From positions 63,198,133 through 63,262,132 of the forward strand of contig OY744525.1 in NCBI GenBank assembly GCA_963556195.1: 64,000 nucleotides of DNA. Direction: 5' to 3'. This document shows positions 11,806-23,844 of this stretch, piece after piece; positions within the stretch are counted from its first letter, which is position 1; each line of letters starts with the position of its first letter. Under the pieces are notes generated by a model. That model saw only the letters and a list, made by a program, of their open reading frames with translations. It had not been told where the DNA came from and did not search any database. The stretch comes from Sepiola atlantica. Taxonomy: Eukaryota; Mollusca; Cephalopoda; Sepiida; Sepiolidae. The translations under genes and the position numbers were made by a program.

Positions 11806-13084
11806 GTCATATATATACATGATATATATGTTATATATATATCATATATATATATATATCTATATATCTGTCATATATATACATTGTATATATGTTATAT
11901 ATATGTCTATATATATATATATATATATCTGTCATATATATACATTGTATATATGTTATATATATGTCTATATATATATATATCTGTCATATATATACAT
12001 GATATATATGTTATATATATGTCATATATATATATATATCTGTCATATATATACATGATATAAATGTTATATATATGTCATATATATATATATCTCATAT
12101 ATATACATGATATATATGTTATATATATATGTCATATATATATATTATATATATTATATATATGGCATATATATATATATATATATCTGTCATATATATA
12201 CATGATATATATGTTATATATATATATGTCATATATATATGTCATGTATATATATAATATATTATATGTCATATATATATATTATATTTATGTCATATAT
12301 ATATATATCATATATATATATATATCATATATATATATCATATATATATGTCATATAAATATATATTATATATATGTCATATATATATATGTCATATATA
12401 TATGTCATATATATGTCATATATATATTATATATATGTCATATAAACATATATTATATATATATGTCATATATACATGATATATATGTCATATATATACA
12501 TGATATATATGTCAAATATATATATATATATCTGTCATATATATACATGATATATATGTCAAATATATATATATATATCTGTCATATATATATATATATA
12601 TATGTCATATGTACATGATATATATGTTATATATATATCATATATATATATATCTGTCATATATATACATGATATATATGTTATATATATATCATATATA
12701 TATATATATCTGTTATATATATACATGATATATATGTTATATATATATCATATATATATATATCTGTCATATATATACATGATATATATGTTATATATAT
12801 ATCATATATATATATATCTGTCATATATATACATGATATATATGTTATATATATATCATATATATATATATATATATATATCTGTCATATATATACATGA
12901 TATATATGTTATATATATATCATATATATATATATCTGTCATATATATACATGATATATATGTTATATATATATCATATATATATATATATCTGTCATAT
13001 ATATACATGATATATATGTTATATATATATCATATATATATATATATCTGTCATATATATACATGATATATATGTTATATATAT

Positions 13085-13135
<51 letters not shown>

Positions 13136-13227
13136 GTCATATATATACATGATATATATGTTATATATATATCATATATATATATATATATATATCTGTC
13201 ATATATATACATTGTATATATGTTATA

Positions 13228-13258
<31 letters not shown>

Positions 13259-15600
13259 CTGTCATATATATACATTGTATATATGTTATATATATGTCTA
13301 TATATATATATATATATCTGTCATATATATACATGATATATATGTTATATATATGTCATATATATATATATATCTGTCATATATATACATGATATAAATG
13401 TTATATATATGTCATATATATACATATCTTATATATATACATGATATATATGTTATATATATATGTCATATATATATATTATATATATGGCATATATATA
13501 TATATATATATCTGTCATATATATACATGATATATATGTTATATATATATATGTCATATATATATGTCATGTATATATATAATATATTATATGTCATATA
13601 TATATATTATATATATGTCATATATATATATCATATATATATATATCATATATATATATCATATATATATGTCATATAAATATATATTATATATATGTCA
13701 TATATATATATGTCATATATATATGTCATATATATGTCATATATATATTATATATATGTCATATAAACATATATTATATATATATGTCATATATATATTA
13801 TATATATGTCATATATATATTATATATATGTCATATATATATATATATATTATATATATTTCATATATATATATATATTATATATAATATATATACATGT
13901 CATATATATATATATATTATATATATATGTCATATATATATATATATTGTATATATATATATATGTCATATATATATTATATATATATATATGTCATATA
14001 TATATCATATATATATCATATATATATATGTCATATATATCATATATATATCATATATATATATGTCATATATATCATATATATATCATATATATATATG
14101 TCATATATATCATATATATATATATGTCATATATATATCATATATATATATATGTCATATATATATCATATATATTATATATATATATATGTCATATATA
14201 TATCATATATATATTATATATATATATGTCATATATATATCATATATATTATATATATATATATGTCATATATATATCATATATATATATGTCATATATA
14301 TCATATATATATATATGTCATATATATCATATATATATCATATATATATGTCATATATATATATCATATATATATATGTCATATATATATCATATATATA
14401 TTATATATATATATATGTCATATATATATCATATATATATTATATATATATGTATGTCATATATATATTATATATATATATATGTCATATATATATCATA
14501 TATATATATGTCATATATATATCATATATATATTATATATATATATATGTCATATATATATCATATATATATTATATATATATATGTCATATATATATCA
14601 TATATATATTATATATATATATATGTCATATATATATCATATATATATTATATATATATATATGTCATATATATATCATATATATATTATATATATATAT
14701 ATGTCATATATATATCATATATATATTATATATATATATATGTCATATATATATCATATATATATTATATATATATATGTCATATATATATATCATATAT
14801 ATATTATATATATATATGTCATATATATATCATATATATATATATGTCATATATATATCATATATATATTATATATATATCATATATATATTATATACAT
14901 ATATATGTCATATATATATATTAAATATATATTGTATATATATGTCATGTATATATCATATATATATTATATATATATTATATACATATATATGTCATAT
15001 ATATATATTATATATATATTGTATATATATATGTCATATATATATCATATATATATATAATATATATATTGTATATATATATATGTCATATATATATCAT
15101 ATATATATATTGTATATATATGTCATATATATATCATATATATATATTGTATATATATATATGTCATATATATATCATATATATATTATACATATATATA
15201 TGTCATATATATGTCATATATATATGGTATATATATATATATGTCATATATATATCATATATATATGGTATATATATATATATGGTATATATATATCATA
15301 TATATATTATACATATATATATGTCATATATATGTCATATATATATCATATATATATCATACATATATATATGTCATATATATGTCATATATATATCATA
15401 TATATATTATACATATATATATGTCATATATATGTCATATATATATCATATATATATATATATATATCATATATATATTATACATATATATATGTCATAT
15501 ATATGTCATATATATATATATATGTATGTCATATATATATCATATATATATATATATATATATGTCATATATATATCATATATATATATATATATATGTC

Positions 15601-15631
<31 letters not shown>

Positions 15632-15756
15632 ATATATATATCATATATATATATATATATATATGTCATATATATGTCATATATATATATATATATATGT
15701 CATATATATGTCATATATATATATATATATATATGTCATATATATGTCATATATAT

Positions 15757-15794
<38 letters not shown>

Positions 15795-15813
15795 ATATAT
15801 ATGTCATATATAT

Positions 15814-15861
<48 letters not shown>

Positions 15862-15880
15862 ATATATATGTCATATATAT

Positions 15881-15927
<47 letters not shown>
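11249..15927. repeat. 4.7-kb AT-only compound satellite
   Basis: Almost exclusively TA dinucleotides punctuated by GTCA, CATGAT, GTTA and ATCA words. In 11.52-11.72 kb the CTGTC word recurs at 11544, 11598, 11652 and 11706, a 54-bp period. In 14.4-14.8 kb a shorter ~40-bp GTCATATATATATCATATATATATTA unit dominates. The word order at 11.5-12.5 kb reappears about 1.33 kb downstream (for example 12064 and 13398), indicating a segmental duplication inside the array. All phases are free of most stop codons, hence long Tyr/Ile/Met/Ser/His frames up to 723 codons that are not proteins. The array is strongly self-complementary. Confidence 0.97.
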
Positions 15928-15930
<3 letters not shown>

Positions 15931-15947
15931 ACGGAAAAATACGAAGC

Positions 15948-16265
15948 AAGCGTGATGTATGTACTACGAATGTGAACGGATAAAGACGAAGCAAGTTACG
16001 CCGGTCCGAATGTTACCAAAGCCCCCCCCCCCATTTCCATGTTTAGAATAGCTTATAAAACCCCGCCTGTAAATCTAGGTTAAGGTTATCCGAAACAGTA
16101 CCCTTTTTAGAACAGGGTACTTTTTCGGATAATGTAAACGTAAATTTACAGGTGCAGTTTTAGAAGCCACTCTTTACATGGAGAGGAGGGAGAGCTTCGA
16201 TAAGATTCGGAACGGCGTAACTGGCTTCGTCTTTCTCCGTTCACATTCGTAGTGTCTACGTTACG
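15948..16265. repeat. ~318-bp near-perfect palindrome (fold-back element)
   Basis: Left arm (CTACGAATGTGAACGGATAA, AGACGAAGCAAGTTACGCCG) is the reverse complement of the right arm ending at about 16262; the pairing continues through CCATGTTTAGA/..CCATGTAAAG and CCTGTAAAT/ATTTACAGG to a centre at about 16107 (AGTACCCTttttagaacAGGGTACT). It abuts the end of the AT satellite. This is typical of fold-back or MITE-type DNA elements; a target duplication is not visible because one flank is simple repeat. Confidence 0.75.
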
Positions 16266-16540
16266 CCTGTAAATTTTTGGTTGTTTTTTCGAAACACTAC
16301 CAAAAAAAGAAAATGTCTGATTATGGAAATAAAGTGGAGGATTTCTTTCCGAATTCATTTGAGACGGCGGGAGTTGTCTGACTTGCTATTTGCTTTTTCT
16401 CTTCTCCTAAACATTCGAAATGGTTTTGTCAGGTTTATTTTTTTTTACTCACTAACGTTTGTGTGAAGGGATGGATATATATTTATCTACATACGAATAA
16501 ATACACATTGGTCTTTATTATAGAGTGGAGGATAATTGTT
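16266..16540 (+). repeat. Second copy of the 7.4-kb dispersed element
   Basis: Begins with ACGCCTGTAAAT, which is also in the palindrome, continues with the TTGCTATTTGCTTTT...AATGGTTTTGTCAGG segment and ends in AAATACACATTGGTCTTTATTATAGAG. This copy has hardly any microsatellite. Confidence 0.55.
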
Positions 16541-16721
16541 TTAATAAACATTACTCGTCTCATAACGACCTTCCCATCTCAAATCCACTTATTCATTAAT
16601 CTTATTAGACAAAACTTGCCGCCATCGCACAGACACATCACCCTACCAACATTTATCGGTAACATTTCGCACATTGCCACATACGTCTCTATATTAAATA
16701 AATAGTTAATACAGTACTAAT

Positions 16722-16990
16722 CTCCCCCCACCATTACTGCATGAAGTTGCGGTACAATACCGGTAGGTGGGGATAGAAAGGCCAGCGCTCTCTGGCCCAA
16801 CAAAATACCTGAGCAACCCCGTCGGCATTTCTCAGGCAATTGGCGATAAGCCAACCCTCCTCTGAAATAGAGAAGGTAAAGCCTGGGAGGGAGGACCACC
16901 TAGGACTGATCAGAACAATACCTCAGCCCGACAGACAAGGCAGCTGGTGCTGTTGCAGTCCACCCCGTCAGACTGATTGACGCGGACATA
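16722..16990 (-). repeat. SINE body copy (same body as U2-headed array, different head)
   Basis: On the minus strand it contains CCTCCCTCCCAGGCTTTACC, a GGTTGGCTTATCGCCAATTG segment and AATGCCGACGGGG, in the order found in the 2.3-3.3 kb units. Upstream of the CCTAGGTGGTCC block it has CTTGTCTGTCGGGCTGAGG rather than a clear U2 head, so the head is either highly diverged or different. Confidence 0.6.
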
Positions 16991-17224
16991 TCCTCGACTG
17001 GAATGAAGTGCCCAAAAGAATGTTGAAACGTCAATGGTTAATATGGCGTAATAATGATGAGGCAAGCCCCTTTTTGTACTTATGGGTCACCGCTTGTCAA
17101 GGCCCGGGGGCCACGCGAGGATAAGAGTTGGACGATGATCGGCGTCACGAGAGAATTGGAAACAGTGTGCGAGATGGACAGGAGATTACTTAAGAGTACT
17201 TGAATTTCCAAGAGAACGGCTCGA

Positions 17225-17410
17225 CAAGTATTTGTATACATTAGACTTAGAGACGACCATGCTGAAGTCGGTTGGGAAGCAGACTTGTGGTATCTTGTTC
17301 CACAGATGGAATGTTTTAAGAAATAAACTATTTTTTCTCATGGAAGTTCACTTTGGTTGTTGGTACAAAGAGAAAGGAAAGTTCTTGTGCTTGTAACGAA
17401 AATGTTTCAA
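17225..17410 (-). pseudogene. Jockey/CR1-like LINE ORF2 C-terminal relic
   Basis: Minus-strand translation gives KTFHLWNKIPQVCFPTDF followed by a K-N-V-K/Y-Y-L-S stretch, the LWNxLPxxxFPxxxxxxxFKxxVxKYLS signature found at the C-terminus of Jockey/CR1-group reverse transcriptase proteins. Further minus-strand similarity extends to about 17090, where TTGTCAAGGCCxxGxGGCCACxCGAGGATAAG matches 18905-18940. No RT domain is present, as usual for 5'-truncated copies. Confidence 0.6.
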
Positions 17411-17419
17411 TATGAAAAT

Positions 17420-17905
17420 AACACAAAAAGGGGAGATATGCTGTCAAACAGACAAAGCAACAAAAACGTGTTTTTTTTTTAACGAGGCGCAAAATATAAG
17501 AATAAAAAAAACTTTGGAAAGAATTCAAACTTTGCCAGGTTCTGCATGTTTTTGTTTTCTTTTATCTCTGGCACAAAGGGAGAAAAAAAGAAAGAAGAAT
17601 CCCCCAACACGAAGTTGTTTTCTGTTTGATCTTTGCCATCACGCTGCTGGCAGTGCCAAAGACAGATGCAATCAAAGATGGTTCGTCTCAGTTCCAGCAA
17701 TTGCGGATATCGTTGTTTTTTTGGCATGCGTGCATTGTCTTTTATTTCAGACTATTGTAGAGACCTGTGAAATTATGGGTTTGGCATTGAACTCTAAGAC
17801 CTGTCAGCCAATGCCAGCATTTACACAGATATTTACTCTGATGAACATATGAACACAGGGTTATACTCATGTATATACAGACACCAACGTACATGCATAT
17901 GAAAA
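17420..17905. other. Unassigned DNA
   Basis: Overlapping frames on both strands, including a 146-codon plus frame, show no family motif and no repeat partner. Coding potential is not supported. Confidence 0.35.
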
Positions 17906-17909
17906 TAAG

Positions 17910-17910
<1 letters not shown>

Positions 17911-17969
<59 letters not shown>

Positions 17970-17970
17970 T
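17911..17970. repeat. (TA)n tract, left flank of mariner element
   Basis: Roughly 29 TA units with one GTA interruption. With the (TA)n tract at 18523-18556 it brackets the mariner insertion. Confidence 0.9.
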
Positions 17971-18518
17971 ACAGGGTGACCAAGAAGGCACTGAGAGATC
18001 ACAGAGGAATTTTTTACTAGATTTTTTTATTTTTATGGTATCTTAATGGAATTTTAACATATGACGAAGACAATGGAGATTTGTTTGCAAAAAAGAACAA
18101 AAACAGATAAAGTTGCCAATATCAACTGACCTACACGTTCCCCAGACTTGGCTAGTCATGACTTTTTCTTGTGGGGGTATCCTAAAGAAAAGGTTTACAT
18201 CAACAAACCTGAAACTCTACAGTTGAAAGAGAACATCAGTAATGAAGTCGGGGAATCAAATCGTAATTGAGTGATCCTGCAATCCGTCATGGATAATGTT
18301 TTGGAAAAGGCAGGAATTTGTGAAGCTGAAAATGGAAACCATTTAAAAGATGTTATTTTTCATAAATAAATTCTTTTTCATTTTTGTTCTTTTTTTGCAA
18401 ACAAATCTCCATTGTTTTCATCATACTATGTTAAATTCAATTAAGGTACAATGTAAAATAAAGAATTTATTCAAGTTAAAAATCCCTCCGTGATCCCTCA
18501 GCGACTTATTGAGCATCC

Positions 18519-18521
<3 letters not shown>
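17971..18521 (+). mobile_element. Internally deleted mariner-type DNA transposon
   Basis: Terminal inverted repeats start CAGGGTGACCAAGAAG on the left and, read from the right, CAGGATGCTCAATAAG; both continue with CACTGAG(A/G)GATCAC(A/G)GAGG and the inverted similarity runs ~145 bp inward through ACAATGGAGATTTGTTTGC on both sides. TA lies directly outside each end, as expected for Tc1/mariner insertion. Only the last ~75 codons of a transposase survive between the repeats. Inserted in, or expanded into, (TA)n on both sides. Confidence 0.85.
18136..18369 (+). pseudogene. Mariner transposase C-terminal remnant
   Basis: A single frame reads RSPDLASHDFFLWGYPKEKV then YINKPETLQLKENI and ends IFHK-stop. 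SPDL..DFFLWG contains the third catalytic aspartate of the mariner/Tc1 DDE transposases, and YIN/VNKPxTLxxLKExI is the following conserved stretch. One in-frame TGA interrupts the tail. The N-terminal DNA-binding region and first two catalytic aspartates are gone, so it cannot transpose itself. Family level (mariner-type versus another Tc1/mariner branch) is inferred from DFFLWG. Confidence 0.8.
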
Positions 18522-18557
<36 letters not shown>

Positions 18558-18894
18558 CAACATATACAAACATATTTTACTACTACAAATGACACATGCA
18601 TATTTCAATAGATTATTTACTCTACTCACACAAAAAATTTCTTGTGTAAAGATTGTGAAACAAAAACAAAACAAACAGTTGTGTTCTCTACAAAGTATCG
18701 TTCGCAACTCACAACTTTTATATTAAATTAACTTGGAAAAACAATTGTCGTCAACTGTTTGCATTACAAACAATTCTAACACTCCGGCTTACGTTCCCTT
18801 TAATATATATATGGAATTACCTCCCTTAGTGGTGCATGCTATTTATGCATATAGATATCGAAACAGACAATGCATTATATTAGCATTTTTTTTT

Positions 18895-19375
18895 AATAAT
18901 CGGTCATCACTTATCAAGGCCAGAAGCCACTCGAGGATAAGCGTTAATCAGATGGAATTGTTATCAGTTGAAGAATGAAGAATATTATGAGAGTATTAAA
19001 AATCATTCATGGAATAAACTAGGTGTCATTACTTATGAGGACGGTTTATGACAAGTATTTTGTGACATTGCATTTGAAGATGACTATGTTGTAATCTGTA
19101 GGGAAGAGTTCCTACGGTAATGTGTTACACAGACTGGAAACCCTTTGCAAAAAGCACTGTCCATAGAAATTCCACCTGACGCTAGGCACATAAATGAAGT
19201 AAGGAAAGTTTTTTTTCTCGTTGTGGTTGATAGACGAGTTCTTGATGTGAATGTTTTAAAAAGAGGAACCAGATAGTGGAGCTCAATTGAGCACGTTAGA
19301 TGAAAATAACAATAGAGCAAAGAGACTAGTAACGTCTCTTTCGTGAGAGCGGAACAGATCATCCCCTACCCCACA
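18895..19375 (-). pseudogene. Jockey/CR1-like LINE C-terminal relic, same family as 17.2 kb
   Basis: On the minus strand SHERDVTSLFALLLF (about 19350-19305) is the SxxRRDVxSLxLF motif, then a frameshift, RTRLST, and finally LCNTLPxELFPTDYN and FKCNVTKYLS at about 19125-19060. These correspond in order to the end of Jockey/CR1-group ORF2. Several stops and frameshifts make it inactive. Downstream DNA matches the 17.1-kb copy. Confidence 0.7.
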
Positions 19376-19639
19376 CTCAATTTCGAAGCCGATTTTGTAC
19401 TCTGTAAAGGTAAGGTAGGTTTCTCTTAGTGCCACCTTCCCAGATGGGACAGCAGTTCTCAATTTTAGAACGTTTTCTTTTTCAGATAAATAAGTTGATT
19501 AATAACATTTATCAAAGTTTGAAGCATTTTTGCTATTAATTTAATAAAATGTATCAATTTCTTTATCTTATGAGAGCCAAACAGAAGGTATTTCTCGGAA
19601 AAAAATAAATAAATGAAATAAAAATATATAAATGTTGCC

Positions 19640-19862
19640 GCTACCTCATTGTAATATAGCTTCCTATTCCAGTAGCTTCTTTCCAAGAACTGCAGGCTTG
19701 TGGATCTCTCTTCCTGTTGACTGTTTTCCTCTTACCTATAGCCTTGGTCTTTTCAATAGGCATCTCCTGTCTTTGCGATAATCATATTTCATTCTTGTTA
19801 GCTCCTTGCATCAAGTAGCTTAATACCTTGTCTGGAGCGATTTCCATAAAAAATATATCTTT
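19640..19862 (+). pseudogene. LINE 3' end (Jockey/CR1-like family B)
   Basis: CTTCTTTCCAAGAACTGCAGGC and GGCATCTCCTGTCTTTGCGATAATCAT, then ATCAAGTAGCTTAATACCTTGTCTGGAGCGATTTCCATAAAAAA. The same end occurs at 26995-27190 (+), 20780-20850 (+, shorter) and 52200-52010 (-), and encodes FFPRTAGLWNSL-like residues in the better copies. The shared terminus defines the LINE 3' end. Confidence 0.75.
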
Positions 19863-19864
19863 CT

Positions 19865-20770
19865 AAAGAAATATATTTTATTAACTAGCAAGAAACACCC
19901 GCCACCCGAACAGCAATTAATCTAGCTGTAGCCTTCTTTGCAGAAAAACAACAAAAACAATTTTTATTTTATCCTGTTTTCTTCGTTAAATCGCTTTAAT
20001 TAATATTAATGATAATTATAATATTAATATAGACAAACCTATTGCATATACATATATACAAAAAGACAATAAAAATTACGAATTAATAACACAGAATAAT
20101 AATTCATTACAAACTGTTTTAGGAATAAGTATGCAATTAAGCATACACATTTCTTTGTTTCAGTATTAGCGAATTACTATATATTCAGTATTTCAAAATA
20201 TTATGTATCATTGAGTTAAATAAGATTCGCCCGTTTTGATGTTAATATACTTCCGATGAGTGGGCAAAACCTTCGCATCTATTCATTTAGAAAAGAAAGT
20301 CGTATCCCTGTCTGTGTGATACACTACTAAACCTACATATACGGATTCAGTATGACACTGAGCTGATTATGGTAAACAAAACATCCATTCACGTGAGGTC
20401 ACTTTTTTATTCGTAAATGTTCGAAAAAGAACACGGAAACTAGGTTAAAAAGATGGTTGCTGCTGATTTATTTTCTTTCTTTCTATTGTATTGAACCAGT
20501 TGCCAAAGTTTGTCCATAAATGAAAAAGAGCGAGCGAAATAGAGGCCGTCGGAAGGAAGAGGTCTGTTTAATGAAGTAATGTTTAATAAAGTAATATATG
20601 AGAGTAGAAAGTCGACCATGGGTTTATTTTCGGCAGCCTCGTAACTCTCGCTTTCCTTATTTTGTCCTTTAGTCCTTACATTCCATGAGCGATGTTTCTG
20701 ACAAAGGAAGAAGAATTGCCGTTTCTGGGTTGGAATCTATCCATCTAACATTTATCGTTGGCTAGTTGTT
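19865..20770. other. AT-rich DNA, no gene recognised
   Basis: Nothing identifiable on either strand. Confidence 0.4.
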
Positions 20771-20774
20771 AACC

Positions 20775-20852
20775 TTGAAGTAGTAATTTTTTAGCTTTTT
20801 ACATCAAGTGGCTTCATGTCTTGTCTGGAGCGATTTCAATAAAAAAAATGCT
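20775..20852 (+). repeat. Short 3' terminus of LINE family B
   Basis: ACATCAAGTGGCTTCATGTC and TTGTCTGGAGCGATTTCAATAAAAAAAA match the last ~70 bp of the 19.6, 27.0 and 52.0 kb copies, a severely 5'-truncated insertion. Confidence 0.65.
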
Positions 20853-20861
20853 ACTTAGGAT

Positions 20862-20864
20862 AAG

Positions 20865-20902
<38 letters not shown>

Positions 20903-20922
20903 GGGAGAGAGAGAGGGAGGGG
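20862..20922. repeat. (GA)n-rich microsatellite
   Basis: GA units with CAGA interruptions. The following 21.0-21.4 kb holds no recognised feature. Confidence 0.85.
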
Positions 20923-21399
20923 GTAAAGAAATAAGTTACACACTTTTTAACTCTTCTATTTTCTAATCCATGCCTCCGGGCAACACCGGATAACTGTGCT
21001 AGTTTATATCTAAAAATAGTCTCCATTGCTTTTTTTTTTTTAAATCGTAGTGAATTTACACAAATCATTTAATTCTGCATTCCTTGAATTCAGTCATATT
21101 CGTAACTCATACTGTCCATAAGAACAAAGATTTAGCTCGGAACGACCAACATTCACGCTACTAGATAATTGACACTAAGATTATTACCAAAGTCAGCCCC
21201 ATCCACCACCCCGCTACTAACATGCACAAGTAACCATTGGCACGACCATTATTGCTTTCTGCTTTTAATTGAAATTGCCCTCACTGGAATCAACCATTCG
21301 ATGGTAATCTTAAACATCGCCATCGTCATCCCGACCATTTAAGTCTCCACTGCCATTACAAATGCCAGTAGCGAGCAATAGATGCCCCCCCCCACCTCT

Positions 21400-22035
21400 T
21401 CACTTTTAGATGCGTCCTCGCTTCTCCAGGAGAGGCTTAGTCCATCCGTTCCACTTCAGTTTGAAATGACAGTTTCATGGTGAAATAAGCAGATTGAATA
21501 GACGCATCTCGTCTTAGATGCGTCCAGCTATTTCTAGAAGAGAATATATTCGACAGTCGCTCTGCAATGCTTAAGTTTGAAATATCATCTTCTTCGGTCT
21601 GTTAGGCTTAAATTTGAAATAACATTTTTATAAGTCTGTCACGCTTCAGTTATAAATAGCATTTGTATTAGACTGCAATGCTTAAGTTTGAAATAGCATT
21701 TGCATTGGTCCGTTACGCATACGTTTTAAACAGAATTTGCACTGGTCCGTTACACCTTAAGTTTAAAGTAGTATTTAATGTTGGTCCTACGCGCTAAAGG
21801 TTGATATAGCATTTCCATAAGTCTGTCACGTTTACGTTTAATTCGCATTTGTATTTGTCTGTTACGATTTAGTTTGAAATCGTATTTTTTTCTGTCCGTT
21901 ATGCTAAAGTGTGAAAAAAAAAACAAAAAAACATTGTTAATTTGTTACTATAAATTTCAAATTTAATCCGTCATCCTAGAACAAACAACAGCATTTTCAT
22001 CACTAAACACACAGATTGAATGGCCACATCTTAAG
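21400..22035 (-). repeat. ~37-bp minisatellite, block 2 (reverse orientation)
   Basis: Read on the plus strand: AAGTTTGAAATAGCATTTGC, ATTGGTCCGTTACGC and so on; this is the reverse complement of block 1. About a dozen diverged units lie between 21540 and 21960. The edges carry the complementary boundary motif CTTAGATGCGTCC / AGATTGAATAGACGCATCT at 21405-21530 and CACACAGATTGAATGGCCAC at 22006. Confidence 0.8.
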
Positions 22036-22039
22036 AATA

Positions 22040-22640
22040 TCCGTTCGTGTTTCTTTTCTTCATCAACACCAATCACTACAGTCACCATTATAAAGGAAAC
22101 AGCTACCAGGAATCCTTTTCACGACCCCTCCCGTCCCATGTTTTGAATCCCTCGCCCTCCCCCTCACACAATCCCCAAACACAACTCGTGCCCCCCTCTT
22201 CCTTTATGTCTTTGGGATTTTCAGTCTTGGTTCTGCTCGGTCGTCATCTTGTCTTTCGTCGAAGACTTCCTTTCCCTGTGACTTCCTTCCAGGATGTTCC
22301 AGTTTCCGCACTAAACTGCACGGTCAATGACTGCTCTATCCCTTGGGTGCCTTCTCCCTCTCTGTCCTCCTCCTCGGCCCGGTTGAAACCGACGAATGTG
22401 GTTGGTTACCAATGGCAACTGCGTTTCAGTTCCCCCAGTTTCTGCACACCAACCTTCCCACAAACCCGGACTCCACATCTTGCATTACCGATACCCAGCA
22501 TCGCACCTTGCTTCAGATTCCTCAGATATCACCCCGCCTAACCTTCATTGTGACGTCATACTTCAAGTCTTTCTCTTAGCTATTCAATGCCAATTGAAAA
22601 CGGTCAGGTATTTGTATGATTTTCCCCGATAAAGGATTTT
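22040..22640. other. Pyrimidine/GC-richer segment with long but unconvincing frame
   Basis: A 164-codon plus frame (22047-22541) overlaps two other open frames. Its translation is dominated by Pro/Ser from CCC/TCC-rich DNA, without domain, signal peptide or repeat support. I do not call a gene. Confidence 0.35.
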
Positions 22641-22654
22641 AAGTGAATCTAATT

Positions 22655-22775
22655 CAACATCATCATGTATATCATCTATCCAACCATCAGCATCATCTAT
22701 TATTTCTGCGCAAATTGTGTCTGTATGTCCCCACATTCTAACGCTAGAATAAAACTGACATTTATTTGAACTCGT
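22655..22775 (+). repeat. Direct repeat, left copy
   Basis: CATCTATCCAACCATCAGCATCATC-like sequence with TGTCTGTATGTCCCCAC and AGAATAAAACT is repeated at 23385-23495; the pair brackets the LINE fragment at 22.9-23.37 kb. Confidence 0.7.
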
Positions 22776-22867
22776 TTTGAAAAATAAATCATATAGACTT
22801 ACATATCATCTACCATACCGAAGTGCTCTAAGCCAACTCATTGTTTATGTACACAAGAATACACAGC

Positions 22868-23375
22868 AATAACATGGCGTACTATTGCCACATCTGGGAT
22901 GGCGCACCAATAGCTAGTTTCTCCCTCTCGGACAGAGTAAACAAAGACTAGTCTAGTAGGTCCCACACTGTCTAACAAGCTTCAGTACTAGTACGACACA
23001 ACGTTGCACCCCTGTGCTTGTTTACAAGTACTTCAACGGAATGTACTCTGACGAACTTGCTGTGTTTGTACCTCCTCAACCTAAATTCCCCCGACCAATC
23101 CGATCAGCAAAATCACACCCCTTCACTGTAGAAATCTCAAATACTGGAAAGCTCTATACTCTTATAGCCTTTTTCCTCGAATCGCTTGCCTCTGGAATTC
23201 CCTCCATTCTCTATGTTTCCCTGACGGTACCAATACGTAAAAAATTTAAATCTAATGTGAACAAGCATCTCGCTGCACAACTCCCCACTTAGGATGCCCC
23301 CATAAATCTGGCCCCTAATTCAGAGTATTTCGTTACGTTTTAGTGGCCATGTGCCTTGTTTGGAGTGAAGAAAAG
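22868..23375 (+). pseudogene. Jockey/CR1-like LINE C-terminal relic (family A)
   Basis: In changing frames: HIWDGAP (about 22890), RHNVAPLCLF, YKYFNGMYSDELAVFVPP (23015-23065), RSAKSHPF and FKSNVNKHLA near the stop at about 23290. These are the A-x-P-L/S, SLxxRRxVAxLxLFYxYFxG, SxELxxxVPP and FKxxVNxHL elements of the ORF2 C-terminus. The AACTCCCCACTTAGGATGCC...AAATCTGGCCCC 3' untranslated region recurs inverted at 61415-61500. Inactive, 5'-truncated. Confidence 0.75.
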
Positions 23376-23384
23376 AAATGCAAA

Positions 23385-23495
23385 AATCATCTACCCAACC
23401 ATCAGCATCATTTATCATTTTCGCACAATTTTTTTTCTGTATGACCCCACCTTCTATCAGTAGAATACAACTAGTACTTATTTTAAGCGTTTTTT
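23385..23495 (+). repeat. Direct repeat, right copy
   Basis: Partner of 22655-22775. Followed by a T-rich ATTTTTATT tract at 23490-23620. Confidence 0.7.
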
Positions 23496-23844
23496 TTTTT
23501 TAATATTTCTTATTTTTATTATTTATTTTTATTATTTTTTATTTTATTATCCTATTTTTTTTTCAATTATTTTATTTCTCTTATTATTTCTATTCTATTG
23601 TTTTCACTACTCCTAACTTTAATTAATTTATTGCATAATTTGAAAGCGTAAATCCATGGAAAATATTGGATTATTTCTTCTGTATGTACCAGTGTTTTGG
23701 TTTAGAGGTACCATTGTGTTCTTCCCCTCCCCACACCCTATGCTACTAACATATCAACTGGTGACTCTTTCTGTCAGTGGATGTTTCTCTACAACGAGCT
23801 ATTTAATTTTTCTCTGACTTTCTGTAAGACGTGTTGCTAAAGGC

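Noticed and set aside
13784..15955. 723-codon open reading frame
   Set aside because: Made only of Tyr/Ile/Met/Ser/His/Cys/Val codons from the AT satellite; every phase and both strands are open, so there is no coding evidence.
17412..17852. 146-codon plus frame near a LINE relic
   Set aside because: Composition and lack of motif suggest chance; neighbouring minus strand contains the recognised LINE C-terminus.
22047..22541. 164-codon plus-strand frame
   Set aside because: Low-complexity Pro/Ser composition, overlapping open frames in the other phases, no domain.
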